From assembly GCF_902686445.1 (NCBI RefSeq), contig NC_062214.1:51371177-51435176 (forward strand): DNA of 64,000 nt. Reading direction: 5' to 3'. Positions 1-10,490 of this stretch are shown piece after piece; the stretch's first letter is position 1; each line of letters begins with the position of its first letter. This DNA comes from Sciurus carolinensis (Eukaryota > Chordata > Mammalia > Rodentia > Sciuridae). The position numbers and the translations under genes were made by a program. The notes beneath the pieces were generated by a model. The model had not been told where the DNA came from. It searched no databases and saw nothing but the letters and a program-made list of their open reading frames with translations.

Positions 1-1054
1 TATCTTTGCAAACTGGGGTTCTTCCATCTCTCTGCTCTGCCACCCTTAGCATTCATCATGAGGCTATTTTCCCCCATTAATTTAAATGGCTTCAGTTGTT
101 CAGGGAGCATCACTTAATTTAGCCAGTGTCTAGAGGCAAAGAAGAACTTCTCTTCTAATGTGTCCTTAAGAATGTGGAAATTATTACCAAGTACTCTTGG
201 TTGACACCTGTTGTCACTTCCTTCGTCAGAACTTGGTTATCCTGTTTTCCAGTCTCCCAAAGGACAGGTAAAAACCTGAACAAAACCAGAGCTCCGAGAG
301 CAAGAGAAAAAGTAGACAGACCTTTCAACTAGGTCTGCCACAGCCCTGCTCAGCTTGGATAGCAGACGTCAGGCAGGTAGAGGAACAAACAATAGGAAAT
401 TTACACAAGGAGAAACCATATGTGATACATGGAGGACTGAATCATAATACTAAATATGTGTCTTTAAGTTTTCCTTGGAACTAGGAGGGGCATATAAAAT
501 ATATTAATAAAATATCAAGTGATAAATCGTAAGAGTTCATTATTTACAGATAATGAATTTATGTGGGATCAGAGGAGAAATAGCAGGCAGGCAATCTCTC
601 CGGAGAAAATTTTATGGAAGAAATAGAACTTGAAGAAGAATTAGGTAATTTTAGAATAAATAGAAGCATTTCTTTTTTGTCTTTTCTTAAGGCTTTGAAT
701 CTGCTGGCTGGTAATACCACCCACTGAGAATGAAGCCGACCCTCTCCTTCTGTTCTTGGATGACATCATTTCTGCTTTTACTTTAACACATTCCTGGTAT
801 CTTCAACTCCAGGCTCCATCAAGCCCTATATTTGTTGTTTAAAAAGAGACCCCCACCCCCATCCCTCATTTTTTAATCACTATCCACAGGTTTCCCTTTC
901 AATAATCACTCACAATACCTGCTTGGATAACATGATGTCCTCACTAGCCTGGCTCACCTCTTCTTCTATTTCATTTCTCATTAGCCCAAGTCCCAGGATC
1001 CTGGCTCTGCCCTGGTGTCCACAACTGAAATCCCCATTGTACTGACCTGTGATG
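1..1054. other. Unassigned AT-rich DNA
   Basis: I see no gene, RNA or confidently named repeat here. The sequence is mixed AT-rich DNA with a short C-rich run near 850-865. No open frame longer than about 60 codons starts here. Confidence 0.5.
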
Positions 1055-1175
1055 GTAGAGTTGACTCAGTCTCTCTGCCTTCCACCTGAACATGTACAAA
1101 ATGGGCACATAATCTTACATTGTTGGGTTATCATGAAAACTAATGAGTTAAATCCATGTAAAGTATTTAGAAAAG
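1055..1175 (+). repeat. MIR SINE fragment
   Basis: The core and 3' part of a MIR are readable: a short-exon-like CTGTAAAATGG-type stretch (here tacaaaatgggcac), then an ATGAGTTAAAT-type stretch and a catgtaaagtatttagaa tail. This is an ancient tRNA-derived SINE shared by mammals. The copy is diverged and cannot be active. Ends are approximate. Confidence 0.55.
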
Positions 1176-1208
1176 TATCTAGATGGAGTGGGAGGGAGGG
1201 AAAGGGGA

Positions 1209-1490
1209 GGTATACTTGGCAATAAAATGCACCAAACTATGCTATGTTCATTTATGAACATATCACAGTGAAATCTACTTTCATGAATAATTATAATATA
1301 CCAATTAAAAAAATAAATAGAAGGGAGACCAATAGAGTAAAAGAAGGGAATTGGGGGAGGAAGGAGGAAAGGGAAAAGAGGATATACTGGGGAATGAAAT
1401 GCAACAAATTGTTATATGCATGTCTAAATATGTCACAATGAATCCCAATATTATGTCTAATTGTAATGCCCTAAAATAATATTAGAAAAC
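1209..1490 (+). repeat. Imperfect tandem pair resembling a rodent L1 3' UTR end
   Basis: Two related units of about 110 bp lie 172 bp apart (anchor tatact/tatacttgg at 1211 and tatactgggg at 1383). Each begins after a G/A-rich stretch (1190-1210 and 1345-1382). Each continues with aatgaaatgcaccaaa-like sequence, a central ...gaacatatcacagtgaa / ...aaatatgtcacaatgaa block, and ends A-rich. The pattern resembles the terminal 3' UTR of a squirrel L1 subfamily, but I cannot name it. It could instead be a local duplication. Confidence 0.4.
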
Positions 1491-2064
1491 TATCTGGAAA
1501 ATAAATTCTCAGTAAAAATTAGCTACTACTAATATCATTATTGTTTTATTTTTGTTTTTACTTTCCTGATAATCTAAAAAGCTTGGGTTCAATTGCAGAG
1601 ATAATTATGAATAATTTATTTGTACAATTTATGCAATAACAATGCCAATTTAGGGCTTGAATAGGTGAGAAATAGTGAGAAGATAAAAGATGAAATAGCT
1701 GATACTGTTATAATTCAGACTTGTCAAAATAACTTAGGATTTGGTCTAGTATTTGGGAATGAAAAGGACCAGGAAAGCATTTCAATCAAAAAGTGAAGAA
1801 TTTAAGAATCTTTTTTGGTATAACTGACAGGATTCAATGAGAAGGTGTGAGTTTGCATATCTGGAAGAATTGACAGAAACGGGCATTTAAAATTTTTTTC
1901 TCAGATTTGGGAATTTTTCTAGCTATGCTATCCATTATCATTTTTTCCCAAAGAAGCTGTATTCAATCTATTAACTTTACATTAAATCTTTTCTTTAATA
2001 GATGACCAAAAGGACTTCCCTTTGATTATAGGGGGAGTTCAACTCCCAGGAAAGAAAAGCAGGA
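1491..2064. other. Unassigned AT-rich DNA
   Basis: No gene or named repeat is recognised. Contains scattered A/T runs only. Confidence 0.45.
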
Positions 2065-2078
2065 AAAGGTTTTTAGAA
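2065..2078. repeat. TSD of the twin-primed L1 (left copy)
   Basis: The 14-mer aaaggtttttagaa occurs here and again at 3117-3130, exactly flanking the rearranged L1. This marks one insertion event despite the internal change of strand. Confidence 0.85.
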
Positions 2079-3116
2079 ATGTATATATTAATTTATTTTT
2101 TATTATTTTTTATTTTTTTACAGACTGCATTTTGATTTATTGTAGACAAATGGGGTACATCATTTCATTTCTATGGTTGTACAAGATGTAGACTCATACC
2201 ATTCGTGTAATCATACATGTACATAGGGTAATGATGTCTATCTCATTCCACCATTTTTTATACCCCCTCTCTCTCATTTCCTTCTTCAAAATCTAAAGTT
2301 TCCCCATTCTTCTCTCCCTCCCCACCACCTCACCCTCATTATATATCATTCTCCACTTATCAGGAAAAACATTCGGCCTTTGATTTTTGGGGATTGGCTT
2401 ATTTCACTTAGCATGATATTCTCCAATTCCATCCATTTATTTGCAAATGCCATAATATTATTCTTATTTATGGCTGAATAATATTCCATTGTGTATATAT
2501 GCCACAGTTTCTTTATCCATTCCTCTGTTGAAGGGCATCTAGGTTGATTCCAATAATCTAGTTATTGTGAATTGTACTGGTATAAACATTGATGTGGCTG
2601 CGTTATTGTAGTATGCTAATTTTAAGTCCTTTAGGTATAAACCGAGGAGTGGGATAACTGGGTCAAAAGGTGGGTCCATTCCAAGTTTTTTGAGGATTCT
2701 CCACATTGCTTTCCGGAGTGGCTGCACCAATTTGCAACTCCACCAGCAACGTAAAAGTGTGCCTTTTTCCCCACATCCATACCAACATCTATTATTGTTT
2801 GTGTTCTTGATAATAGCCATTCTAATTGGAGTAAGTTGAAATCTTAGAGTTGTTTTAATTTGCATTTCTTTAATTACTAGAGATGTTGAACACTTTTTCA
2901 TATATTTATTAATTGCCTGTGTATCTTCTGTAAAGTGTCTGTCCTGTTCCTTGGCCCATTTACTGATTGGGTTCTTTGTATTTTTGGTGTACTCAAACTA
3001 AAAAGCTTTTTCTCAGCAAAGAATACAATCAATAATGTGAAAAGAGAGACTACAGAATGGGAGAAAATCTTTTCCACATGCACTTCAGATAGACAACACT
3101 TACCTCTAAAATTTAT
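2079..3116 (-). mobile_element. 5'-truncated L1 with 5' inversion (twin priming)
   Basis: Positions 2100-2990 read on the minus strand as an L1 3' end: a poly(A)-like T-rich start, a squirrel-type 3' UTR (2120-2400) and the C-terminal part of ORF2. An open stretch of 120 codons at 2539-2901 has the Cys-rich C-terminus (C-x3-C at the CWYGC motif, then CWWSC) and the [11 protein letters not shown] motif. The usual zinc-knuckle His is Arg here. At about 2990 the strand flips: 2998-3116 reads on the plus strand as an ORF2 segment (FFSAKNTINNVKRETTEWEK). Matching 14-bp TSDs enclose both parts, so this is one insertion with a 5' inversion. It is a dead copy with no ORF1, endonuclease or RT. Confidence 0.9.
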
Positions 3117-3130
3117 AAAGGTTTTTAGAA
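3117..3130. repeat. TSD of the twin-primed L1 (right copy)
   Basis: Second copy of aaaggtttttagaa, identical over 14 bp to 2065-2078. The first few bases could also be L1 sequence, since an ORF2 stop-proximal stretch has a similar ataaa run. Confidence 0.85.
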
Positions 3131-4099
3131 TTTTAAAAGCGTTCATTTAATCCTGCAACATTGTCCTCCATGTAAAATCACAAGTGTGTTGAGTTTAAGC
3201 AAATGTAATTAGGCCCAGAAATCAAATTAAAATATGGGAAACATTCTTTGCCCTAAAACTTTTCTCTTCATGCAAATCAGGCAGAAAACATGTGTAATTT
3301 ATGAGAATGTTGATTAAATTACCCTTCAGCAACCACCTTTCATAGTATTGTTTTTCCTCCAAAAGCCAAAGAAGAAACACAAGAGATGTTAGGATCAAGT
3401 AAGAATTTTTTTTCTAAAGAACATTAATAAAATAAAATTAAATAAGTATGAGAATCAATTTAATGATGATAGAAGACATTGGATGTGCTAATCTTTGGAA
3501 AAAATGTGCTGTCTTCAAATGCACAATTCTTTGTCAGATTATGTAACCCATATGGGTTCAAAATTCCATTTCTATTTTATGTTGAGTACCAATTAGTCAT
3601 GGGTACCTGTGCTTTTGTGATTGACTAGAGATGGTCACTGTGACCACAGAAATGTATTAGTGTGCATATATTTTCATTGATTTCCTAGCTATACACATAT
3701 TTTGAGAAAGGGATACCCTGATTCAGAGAGGTAAAAGCAGAGAGAGGGGCAAAAACAAGTGTTCTGGATCCCCCTAAAATGACATTACACTGTTCTTAAG
3801 TCTTAGTGACACAGCAGGTTCCTCCTCTACCTTCCTTTTTCTGGTGTATGAAGGAATTTGGCATACATGGGAGCCAGAGAGGCTGAGCTGCTAAATGATC
3901 CAGGCTCAGTGAATTGACTCCATCTTACACATTCCCACTCAAATTACAGAAGGAACATGACAAGTGAGAAGTACTTTACCAGCAGAAGAAAGCATACTTC
4001 CATGTATATCAGAGAAACTGGCTCCAACATTAAGAAATTCCAGAACAATTTTGTTCAGGTGAGACCAGATGAAGGGAAAGACCAACAAATGTGTGTTAA
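3131..4099. other. Unassigned DNA
   Basis: No gene or confidently named repeat. Short open frames in this stretch are chance frames without recognisable motifs. Confidence 0.45.
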
Positions 4100-4246
4100 T
4101 GACTGAATGTTTATGATTCTCAAATTGGCATGCTGCAATCCTGATCCTCAATGTGTTGGCGTCAGGAGGAGGGGCCTTTGGGAGGTAATTAGTCATAAAG
4201 TGGGGCCCTCGTGAATGGGATCAGTGGCCTTTGTGAAAGGTGTCCA

Positions 4247-4334
<88 letters not shown>

Positions 4335-4340
4335 TACACA

Positions 4341-4373
<33 letters not shown>

Positions 4374-4558
4374 TCTTACCATGTGAAGATGCAATGAGAA
4401 GATGTCATCCACAAACCAGGAAGAGGACCCTCACCAGACACCTGATCTGGATGCACCTTGATCTTAGTCTTCTTAGTCTTTAGAACCATGAGAAATAGAT
4501 ATTTGTCATTTTAAGCTATTTAGTCTATCCAGTTATGAGAGCTGCCTGAACTAAGACA
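4100..4558 (+). mobile_element. MaLR (MLT1/MST-type) solo LTR, plus strand
   Basis: Sequence starting tgactgaatg and ending ctaagaca follows the layout of a mammalian MaLR LTR: an aggaggggcctttgggagg block near 4165, a cctcgtgaatgggat block near 4207, a ccatgtgaagatgc block near 4379, a ccctcaccagacacc block near 4428 and a terminal ...gaactaagaca. No internal gag or pol lies beside it, so it is a solo LTR. It carries a large microsatellite between its middle and 3' parts. The exact subfamily is uncertain. Confidence 0.65.
4251..4371. repeat. Compound (CT)n(CA)n microsatellite inside an LTR
   Basis: About 49 bp of pure CT (4251-4299) passes directly into about 72 bp of CA (4299-4371), with two ACTCAC interruptions near 4328 and 4340. 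It lies in the LTR where related copies have a short CT-rich stretch, so the expansion probably grew in place. The open frames of 60-90 codons over it are artefacts of the repeat. Confidence 0.95.
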
Positions 4559-4799
4559 ATCTGTAAGGCAAGTCACATGAGGAAGAGGAGCCAAATCCAA
4601 GAATGAATATAAAAGACTCCCAAGAGAACCCTGCCAACATTTCTTAGTTTAGAAGAGCAGAATCAGGAAGCAAGTGACATTATCCTCAGGGGTTCATGCA
4701 AAATGCCAGGTTTAGTATGAATTCAGCCTTCATGCCACAGGGGCCATATATTGAAGCCTAGTCCTTGGACTTCTTAGGGCTTGCACAAGTTGTATAATT

Positions 4800-5460
4800 C
4801 ATATAATAGTAAAAGTAACACACATTTAATGTTGAAATTTTGAAAATAATATCTCTCATTATTCCTTTCTGAGAAAACAGTTATTAATATTTTGGCTTTC
4901 TATTTTCTGTTATTTGCATGCATATGCCTGTTCATGCATGCAGAAATTTTTAACTTTATTTTTTATATTGTGGTGCTGGAGATCAAACTCAGCCTCACAC
5001 ATTCCAGGCAAGCAATGAACAACTGAGCTTTATCCCAGCCCTTAAAATGCTTTCAAAGTCAATTTTATTTACATCATTGATCATTTTATGACATAAATTA
5101 TTCCAGAGTATGATTTTAGTGATAGCATAAATGACTGTTCTATAAGATACTGAACCATTTATCTATCATTGGATATTTATACTGTTTCTAATTTTCATCC
5201 ATTATCATTGTGATTCATGTTTTTCAATGTAAATCTAACTCTGCATTTGGTTATTTTTCTAGGATTATTTTCTAAGAGGTAGAATTGGTGGAGACAGTGT
5301 GTATTATGAAGTCTATTAAAGGTAAAATTTTAAATTTCATTTTATAGTGTTTGGATTTGTTTACATTCCACTACTAGGGTCTGAGAAGAGTCTTTAGCCA
5401 TCCTTGATAATTCTGATATGTATCATTTAAAAATCTTTGCCAATTGACTAAACCAAAAAG
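4800..5460 (-). mobile_element. Ancient L1M 3' region, minus strand
   Basis: Blocks typical of an old L1 3' end read in antisense: cagttattaatattttggc near 4880, atttatctatcattggatat near 5157, a ggattattttctaagaggtagaattgg-like block near 5263 (the 'goes on to a new site' part of ORF2 3' end) and aaaatctttgccaatt near 5430. A tRNA/ID-type SINE is inserted at about 4953-5043. Strongly decayed, boundaries approximate. Confidence 0.55.
4953..5043 (-). mobile_element. ID-type SINE, minus strand
   Basis: Reading the minus strand gives gggctgggataaagctcag, then a B-box-like tgagtttgatctccagcacc, and an A-rich 3' end. This is the tRNA-derived ID layout: A box near 5035-5020, B box near 4990-4975. 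It sits inside the ancient L1M at 4800-5460 and is therefore younger. I could not define a TSD. Confidence 0.75.
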
Positions 5461-5639
5461 ACAGCATTCTTATAGAAATTGTTCACTTATTTGATTATTC
5501 ATAAAACTTGAACACATCTGGCACTGGATTGTGACATTTGTTTGGCAAAGGTAAGCTTTTAAAACCTTGTGCCAATTTTTCCATTATGAGAAGGGGGCCA
5601 AGGGAGGGTGAGGTTCTACTTTGCCTTAGTAGTTCTCTT

Positions 5640-6138
5640 AGTAATTCTTAGTAGTTCTCTGGTTCCTCCCTTGACCCCACATTTAACCCATCATCAAATC
5701 CCATTCACTCCTCTTCAAATGCATCCACAGAATCTGCTCTTTCCCATACATGCAGGTAACCCCAAGAACCCACCAAAATCCTTCCTGCGCATTAACTTAA
5801 CAGTCTTATAACTAGTCTTCCTGCCTCTACTATTATTCCTTTACCATGTCACTCAGGGAAAACAGAGTGATCTTTGAAGAAAGAATATGATGCATTGTTC
5901 CATTTAAACCTTTTATGTCTTCTTCATCTCTCCCCATTTTCCTCCTCATCCAAATGACTTGGGCTGCTTTCTGATTTTTCAAACCTGCCAAACTCTATTC
6001 AGGCTCAACACTTTGCACTTGCTATTTTCTGTGCTCAGAAAGCTTCTTCAGATTTTTTTCATGGCCTCTCCTAGAGAGACCTTTTGATCATCTGACCAAA
6101 TTGGTTCTTCCCCAACCCAGCCTAATTCTGAATTCCAT
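5640..6138 (+). mobile_element. L2 LINE fragment, plus strand
   Basis: Matches in order the conserved L2 3' coding layout: an ...actagtcttcctgcctc block (near 5810), cagagtgatctttgaag (5864), aaaccttttatgtct (5905), aaacctgccaaactc (5981), caacactttgcacttgctattt (6006) and ttctgtgctcagaaagctt (6028). No open frame survives. Ends approximate. Confidence 0.6.
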
Positions 6139-6153
6139 TAGCCTGTTTTCTTT
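6139..6153. repeat. TSD of the second twin-primed L1 (left copy)
   Basis: tagcctgttttcttt here pairs with tagcccgttttcttt at 7384-7398 (14 of 15 identical). Confidence 0.85.
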
Positions 6154-7383
6154 TTTTTTAATTTAATTTTATTTTTGATTCATTGTACATAAATAGGATA
6201 CAACTTTTCATTTCTCTGGTTGTACATGATGTAGAGTCACACTGTTTGTGTAATCATACATGTATGTAGGGTAATGATATTTGTCTCATTCCATTTCCTT
6301 TCCCCCACCCCCTCCTTACCTCTCATTTCTCTCTACACTACCCAACGTTCCTCCAGTTTTTACTTACCCCCCCCACTATGTATCATCATCCACTTAACAG
6401 AGAAAACATTTGGCCTCTGTTTTTTTGGGATTGGCTTATTTCACTTAGCACCATAGCCTCAAAAAATAAAATAAAATATTTGGGAATCAGTTTAACAAAA
6501 TATGTGAAAGAACTTTATGATGAAAACTACAGAACACTAAAGAAAGAAATTAAAGAGAACCTTAGAAGATGGAAAGTTCTCCCATTTTCTTGAATAGACA
6601 GAATTAATATTGTCAAAATGGCCATTCTACCAAAAGTGCTATACAGATTCAATGCAATTCCAATTAAAATCTTAGTGATGTAGCTCATAGAAATAGTGAA
6701 AGCAATAATAAATTCATTTGGAAGAATAAGAGACCCAGAATAGCCAAAGCAATCCTTAGCAAGAAGAGTGAAACAGGATGTTATCACAATACCAGACTTC
6801 AACCAAACTATAGAGTCACAGTAACAAAAATAGCATGGTATTGGCACCGAAATAGGTAGACCAATGGTACAGAATAGAAGACACAGAGACAAACCCACAT
6901 AAATACAGTTATCTCATACTAGACAAAGGTGCCAAAAAATATACAATGGAGAAAAAATAGTCTCTTCAACAAATGGTGCTGGGAAAACTGGAAATTCATA
7001 TGCAGCAACATGAAATTAAACCCCTCTCTCTCACCCCGCACAAAACTCAGCTCAAATGGATCAAGAACCTTGAAATTAGACCGGAGTCTCTTCACCAAAG
7101 AGAAGAAAAAGTAGGCCCAAATCTTCATCATGTCGGCTTGTGACCAGACTTCCTTAACATGACTCCCAAAGCACAAGAAATAAAAGCAGGAATCAATAAA
7201 TGGGATAAAATTAAACTACAAAACTTTTTCTCAGTAAAGGACACAATCAACAATGGGAAGAGAGAAACTACTGAGTGGGAGAAAATATTTGCCACATGCA
7301 CTTCAGATAGAGCACTAATTTCCAGAATTTATAAAAAACTCAAAAAACTTTATACCAAAAATACAAATAACCCAATCAATAAA
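6154..7383. mobile_element. L1 with 5' inversion (second twin-priming event)
   Basis: 6154-6457 reads on the minus strand as poly(A) plus squirrel-type L1 3' UTR and the last codons of ORF2 (the ttggcttatttcacttagca block). At about 6458 the strand flips. 6459-7383 reads on the plus strand as ORF2 downstream of the RT domain: [20 protein letters not shown], then FFSVKDTINNGKRETTEWEK, ending near NTNNPINK. The plus part is broken by stops and frameshifts. TSDs at 6139-6153 and 7384-7398 enclose both parts, so this is a single insertion. The 3' UTR matches the type of the L1 at 2079-3116, so both probably come from related sources. Confidence 0.9.
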
Positions 7384-7398
7384 TAGCCCGTTTTCTTT
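7384..7398. repeat. TSD of the second twin-primed L1 (right copy)
   Basis: tagcccgttttcttt, one mismatch from 6139-6153. It directly follows the last ORF2-like residues. Confidence 0.85.
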
Positions 7399-7522
7399 AA
7401 GGCATGTTTCAAGTTAAAATTATATATGCAAATGTGAGTGTGTGTGCATGTGCATGTGTATGTATTTGTATTTATTTCTGTGATTGTGGTCTCGCTTCTC
7501 ATTGGCATAACACTGTGAGGGC

Positions 7523-7533
7523 AGAAACTTTAT
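7523..7533. repeat. TSD of the U6 retropseudogene (left copy)
   Basis: agaaactttat is repeated at 7673-7683, flanking the U6 copy and its tail. Confidence 0.75.
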
Positions 7534-7672
7534 ATATATATTTCCCTTTTCTTCTTTTTTTTAAAATATGGAACAACTGCTTCACAAACTTATGTGTCAT
7601 CCTTGTGCAGGGGCCATGCTAATCTTCTTCATATCATTCCAATTTTAGTATATGTGTTATTGAAGTAAGCAC
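7534..7672 (-). pseudogene. U6: U6 snRNA retropseudogene
   Basis: The minus strand from 7672 to about 7564 aligns along the full length of the spliceosomal U6 snRNA. The acacatatactaaaattgga block, the gaagattagcatggcccctg block with the central AGC/AGA region, the caaggatgacac block and the terminal ttccatatttt are all present. Substitutions occur at the 5' stem (gtgcttacttcaat) and near the 3' end. An A/purine-rich tail (7534-7563 on the plus strand is T/C-rich) and an 11-bp TSD show L1-mediated reverse transcription of a U6 transcript. No proximal sequence element or TATA box is evident upstream of 7672, so it is very probably silent. Confidence 0.9.
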
Positions 7673-7683
7673 AGAAACTTTAT
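7673..7683. repeat. TSD of the U6 retropseudogene (right copy)
   Basis: agaaactttat, identical to 7523-7533. Confidence 0.75.
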
Positions 7684-8705
7684 TTTTATGTTGTTTGTAT
7701 TTTAAGAAATATGAATGTTTGACACATAAGCATTCAACAGATATCTGTTAAATAAGCAAATGAATAAATATCTGTAAGGTTTATGACACAATGTTTGCTA
7801 AATATGAAGTGTTCAATACTTGGCTTTATTGTTATTGTTATCATACTATTAAATATTATTTATTCATCATTGGAGAGAGCTTGAAATCTTATTTTATGTC
7901 CTCTTTATTATTTCTATCCCCTTTTTGCCTCCTGTCTCCTTATTTGAATAAGAAAAAATCCTGGCAAAAACAGTACCTCAGTATGTATTCAAATACCAGG
8001 TTGTACAGGCACAATCTCTTCTACAAACAGGAACCCTCTTCTTTAATTGGAATGAAATTTTTGAGTTCAAAATGACATATAATGGTTTTGCTTGAGGAAT
8101 TCATTTTGGACTGTCCAAATGACAACATGGCTGATTGTACCTGTGACCAGTTGACAGATACCTCCAATCTTCAGATAGGTTTTCACAGATTGCACAGGAA
8201 ATCTAATTTTACCATCAATTACTCTTGGTGACTTAGAAGAGCTTATGCTAAACACAGATTCACATAATGTAAATGATACATTAGGGTGTGTTTGTATTTT
8301 AATAAAGAGAGGCTGCAAATAAATTTAGAGCAAAAGAAATTATGTTAACCAGTGGGTGGTGCTTCATGATTAGTAGGGCTTTTTGGTTTTTTTGTTTTTG
8401 CGGGATGTAACAGTCACAGGTATGGCAGCACGTGTGCTTCACCTTTTTGGCAATGTTAGTCCATGTGTGTATGTACTGGGTGCTACAGAGCGTTATGGGT
8501 ATATTTTGTTCCCTAAGGATATAGCTGTCCACAAACTGGTAGATAGGAGGGATATGAGCAGAAGCACTGGAGTTAAAACCTGTCATGCTATGGAAGGCAG
8601 TAGGACATGGAAGAGGAAAAGGAAGAGATATCCTGCAATATGGTGGCTAGCTCTATGGAGGTACTCTATGCAAGAGCCCCATTTGGCAAAGTATCCTCAT
8701 CCTTC

Positions 8706-8708
<3 letters not shown>
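7684..8708. other. Unassigned DNA with a 121-codon open frame
   Basis: An open frame on the plus strand at 8383-8748 encodes 121 residues. It has no domain I recognise and its C-terminus (LSLSLSLSVSL) is translated microsatellite, so I treat it as a chance frame. No named repeat is recognised. Confidence 0.4.

Positions 8709-8746
<38 letters not shown>
8709..8746. repeat. (CT)n microsatellite
   Basis: CT dinucleotides with one GTCT interruption. Confidence 0.95.
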
Positions 8747-8748
8747 AG

Positions 8749-10254
8749 ATAAACTTTCTCTGGCTAACCTGCCATTGCCTGGTTCTTGGTTTTGAGGATG
8801 ACCTAGATTGGAGTGTCACATGCAACTACAGGTAGGACAAAATTCCAGCAAGCTGACCCTAGGGTCCACATTAGTCAAAGTAGTCCCCCTTCACTTCATC
8901 TCTTTAGCATCCCCTCAGGGAGAGAGGATTCAGATTTCTTAAATTTGAAAAGAAGAAAAGGGGTCTCATGCTGTCTTGCCTAGAAAATTATTATAATTCC
9001 TGACAGGTTAGTAGAAAATTGTGGTTTATTTGTTTTTGGCAGTGTTTCTTAACTTTCTTATGGTCATGGAATTTTGTTCTGTTTTTAAGAAAAATGCTTG
9101 TGTGCACCTATAGCAATCATATGAATGAAATTTTAGGAGACCCATGGGCGGGTGCTGTGTCCGTGGATACTTGAAAATGGGAAGTTTCTTATATCTTACA
9201 AAACATCAATGGCCTCAAGCAAAAGAGAACTGGACTTGTGAGTTTTCAGATAATGAAACATGGAACAGAGTTAGCCTTGGGAAGGGAAAAAAACACATTT
9301 TCTATGTTTTTGTTTTTAAACAATACAATCTACCCTAGTCCTTCAGGATTTTCAATATAGTAAAAGACAGACCCAGTGTTTTCTCAGGGCCACTGAAAAA
9401 GTGTGGTGTTGAAAAACTTATCTAACACTTGGAAATAAAGTCAAAGGGTGACCACACATACTTTTGATGTTATATGAAAGCATTATTTTATAATCCTTTC
9501 TAGGATTATTTCACTATGTAGCAAAATACAACTGAGTTTGACTTTGTTACTACTACATTGAACCCACACACTGCAAAGTTACATATTAATTAGTAGATTT
9601 TTGCCTGGTATAAAGATAGTTCCAGTGGTTACTGTCACCCTGTGGGACACAACATAGTTTTATGCCCATTAACAAATTCATTTCAGCATTTTTGAACTGA
9701 TTAACTCCATCCATTTTTATTTCTTGTTCTTTGAACCAATTTTACCATCCTACTGGTCCCTCATTAATGAATGCATTGAATAAAATACTTGACATATGAT
9801 CAATCTCCACTTGAATGAGAGTTGTGTTTTTAACTTTTTGAGTAGTAAGGAAGAATAGAATTATGTCATGGTTTCAAGAATGAACTGCAGAGCAGAGGTT
9901 GTCTGGCAATTAAAGGTCACAAATCTCAGGCTCAGACATCCTTTATTTGAAGGGTCCTTCACATCGTCTTGAACATCAATACAGATAACTATGAAGAAGC
10001 AGAAGCAAGCTTATGGCCCAAGCTTGGACTTGCAGGGAGGGATCAGCAAGTATTCTTGAGAAGAAATGGATGGTTGAGAACCTTGGAAGGTTAGGGGATA
10101 GTTAACATCTAAAGATATAATCAGAACCTAGAAAAGTCTTGAAAAACTTGAACATTGGGTTGAAGTAAACCACATGTAACATATAAAAAGAAAAACTATA
10201 TTTGAAGCTTCATAGCATCAATTGCAAAACATTTGATTCCTAAGACTCTATATT
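8749..10254. other. Unassigned AT-rich DNA
   Basis: No gene, RNA or confidently named repeat is visible over this 1.5 kb. It may hold decayed elements below what the eye can detect. Confidence 0.45.
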
Positions 10255-10490
10255 CCCACATATGGAAATCTATCTGAAGTTAATAAAAATATGGAAAGGG
10301 ATTTTTACACAAAAATGGTAATTACAATGATGTTAAGAATAATGAAAAATTGGAGGCAATCAAAAAACCACCAATATGGTAATGATTAAGTAAATTGTAG
10401 TGCATCTAATTCATGGATTTTTCACTAGCAAATTAAAGTTATGTTTATTGTGAAATGTAGCACATAATACAAAACTGCACACTACACACA
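10255..10490 (+). mobile_element. Ancient L1M 3' UTR-like fragment, plus strand
   Basis: Contains the characteristic old-L1 layout: a tttttacacaaaaatgg stretch, gaataatgaaaaattgg near 10338, a ggcaatcaaaaaaccaccaat block and a gattaagtaaattgtagtgcat block near 10384. Decayed and noncoding. Confidence 0.45.

Noticed and set aside
4211..4483. 90-codon open frame with alternating Ser-Leu and His-Thr
   Set aside because: Translation of the (CT)n(CA)n microsatellite.
8383..8748. 121-codon open frame, plus strand
   Set aside because: No domain recognised, C-terminus is translated (CT)n, no splice or promoter context.
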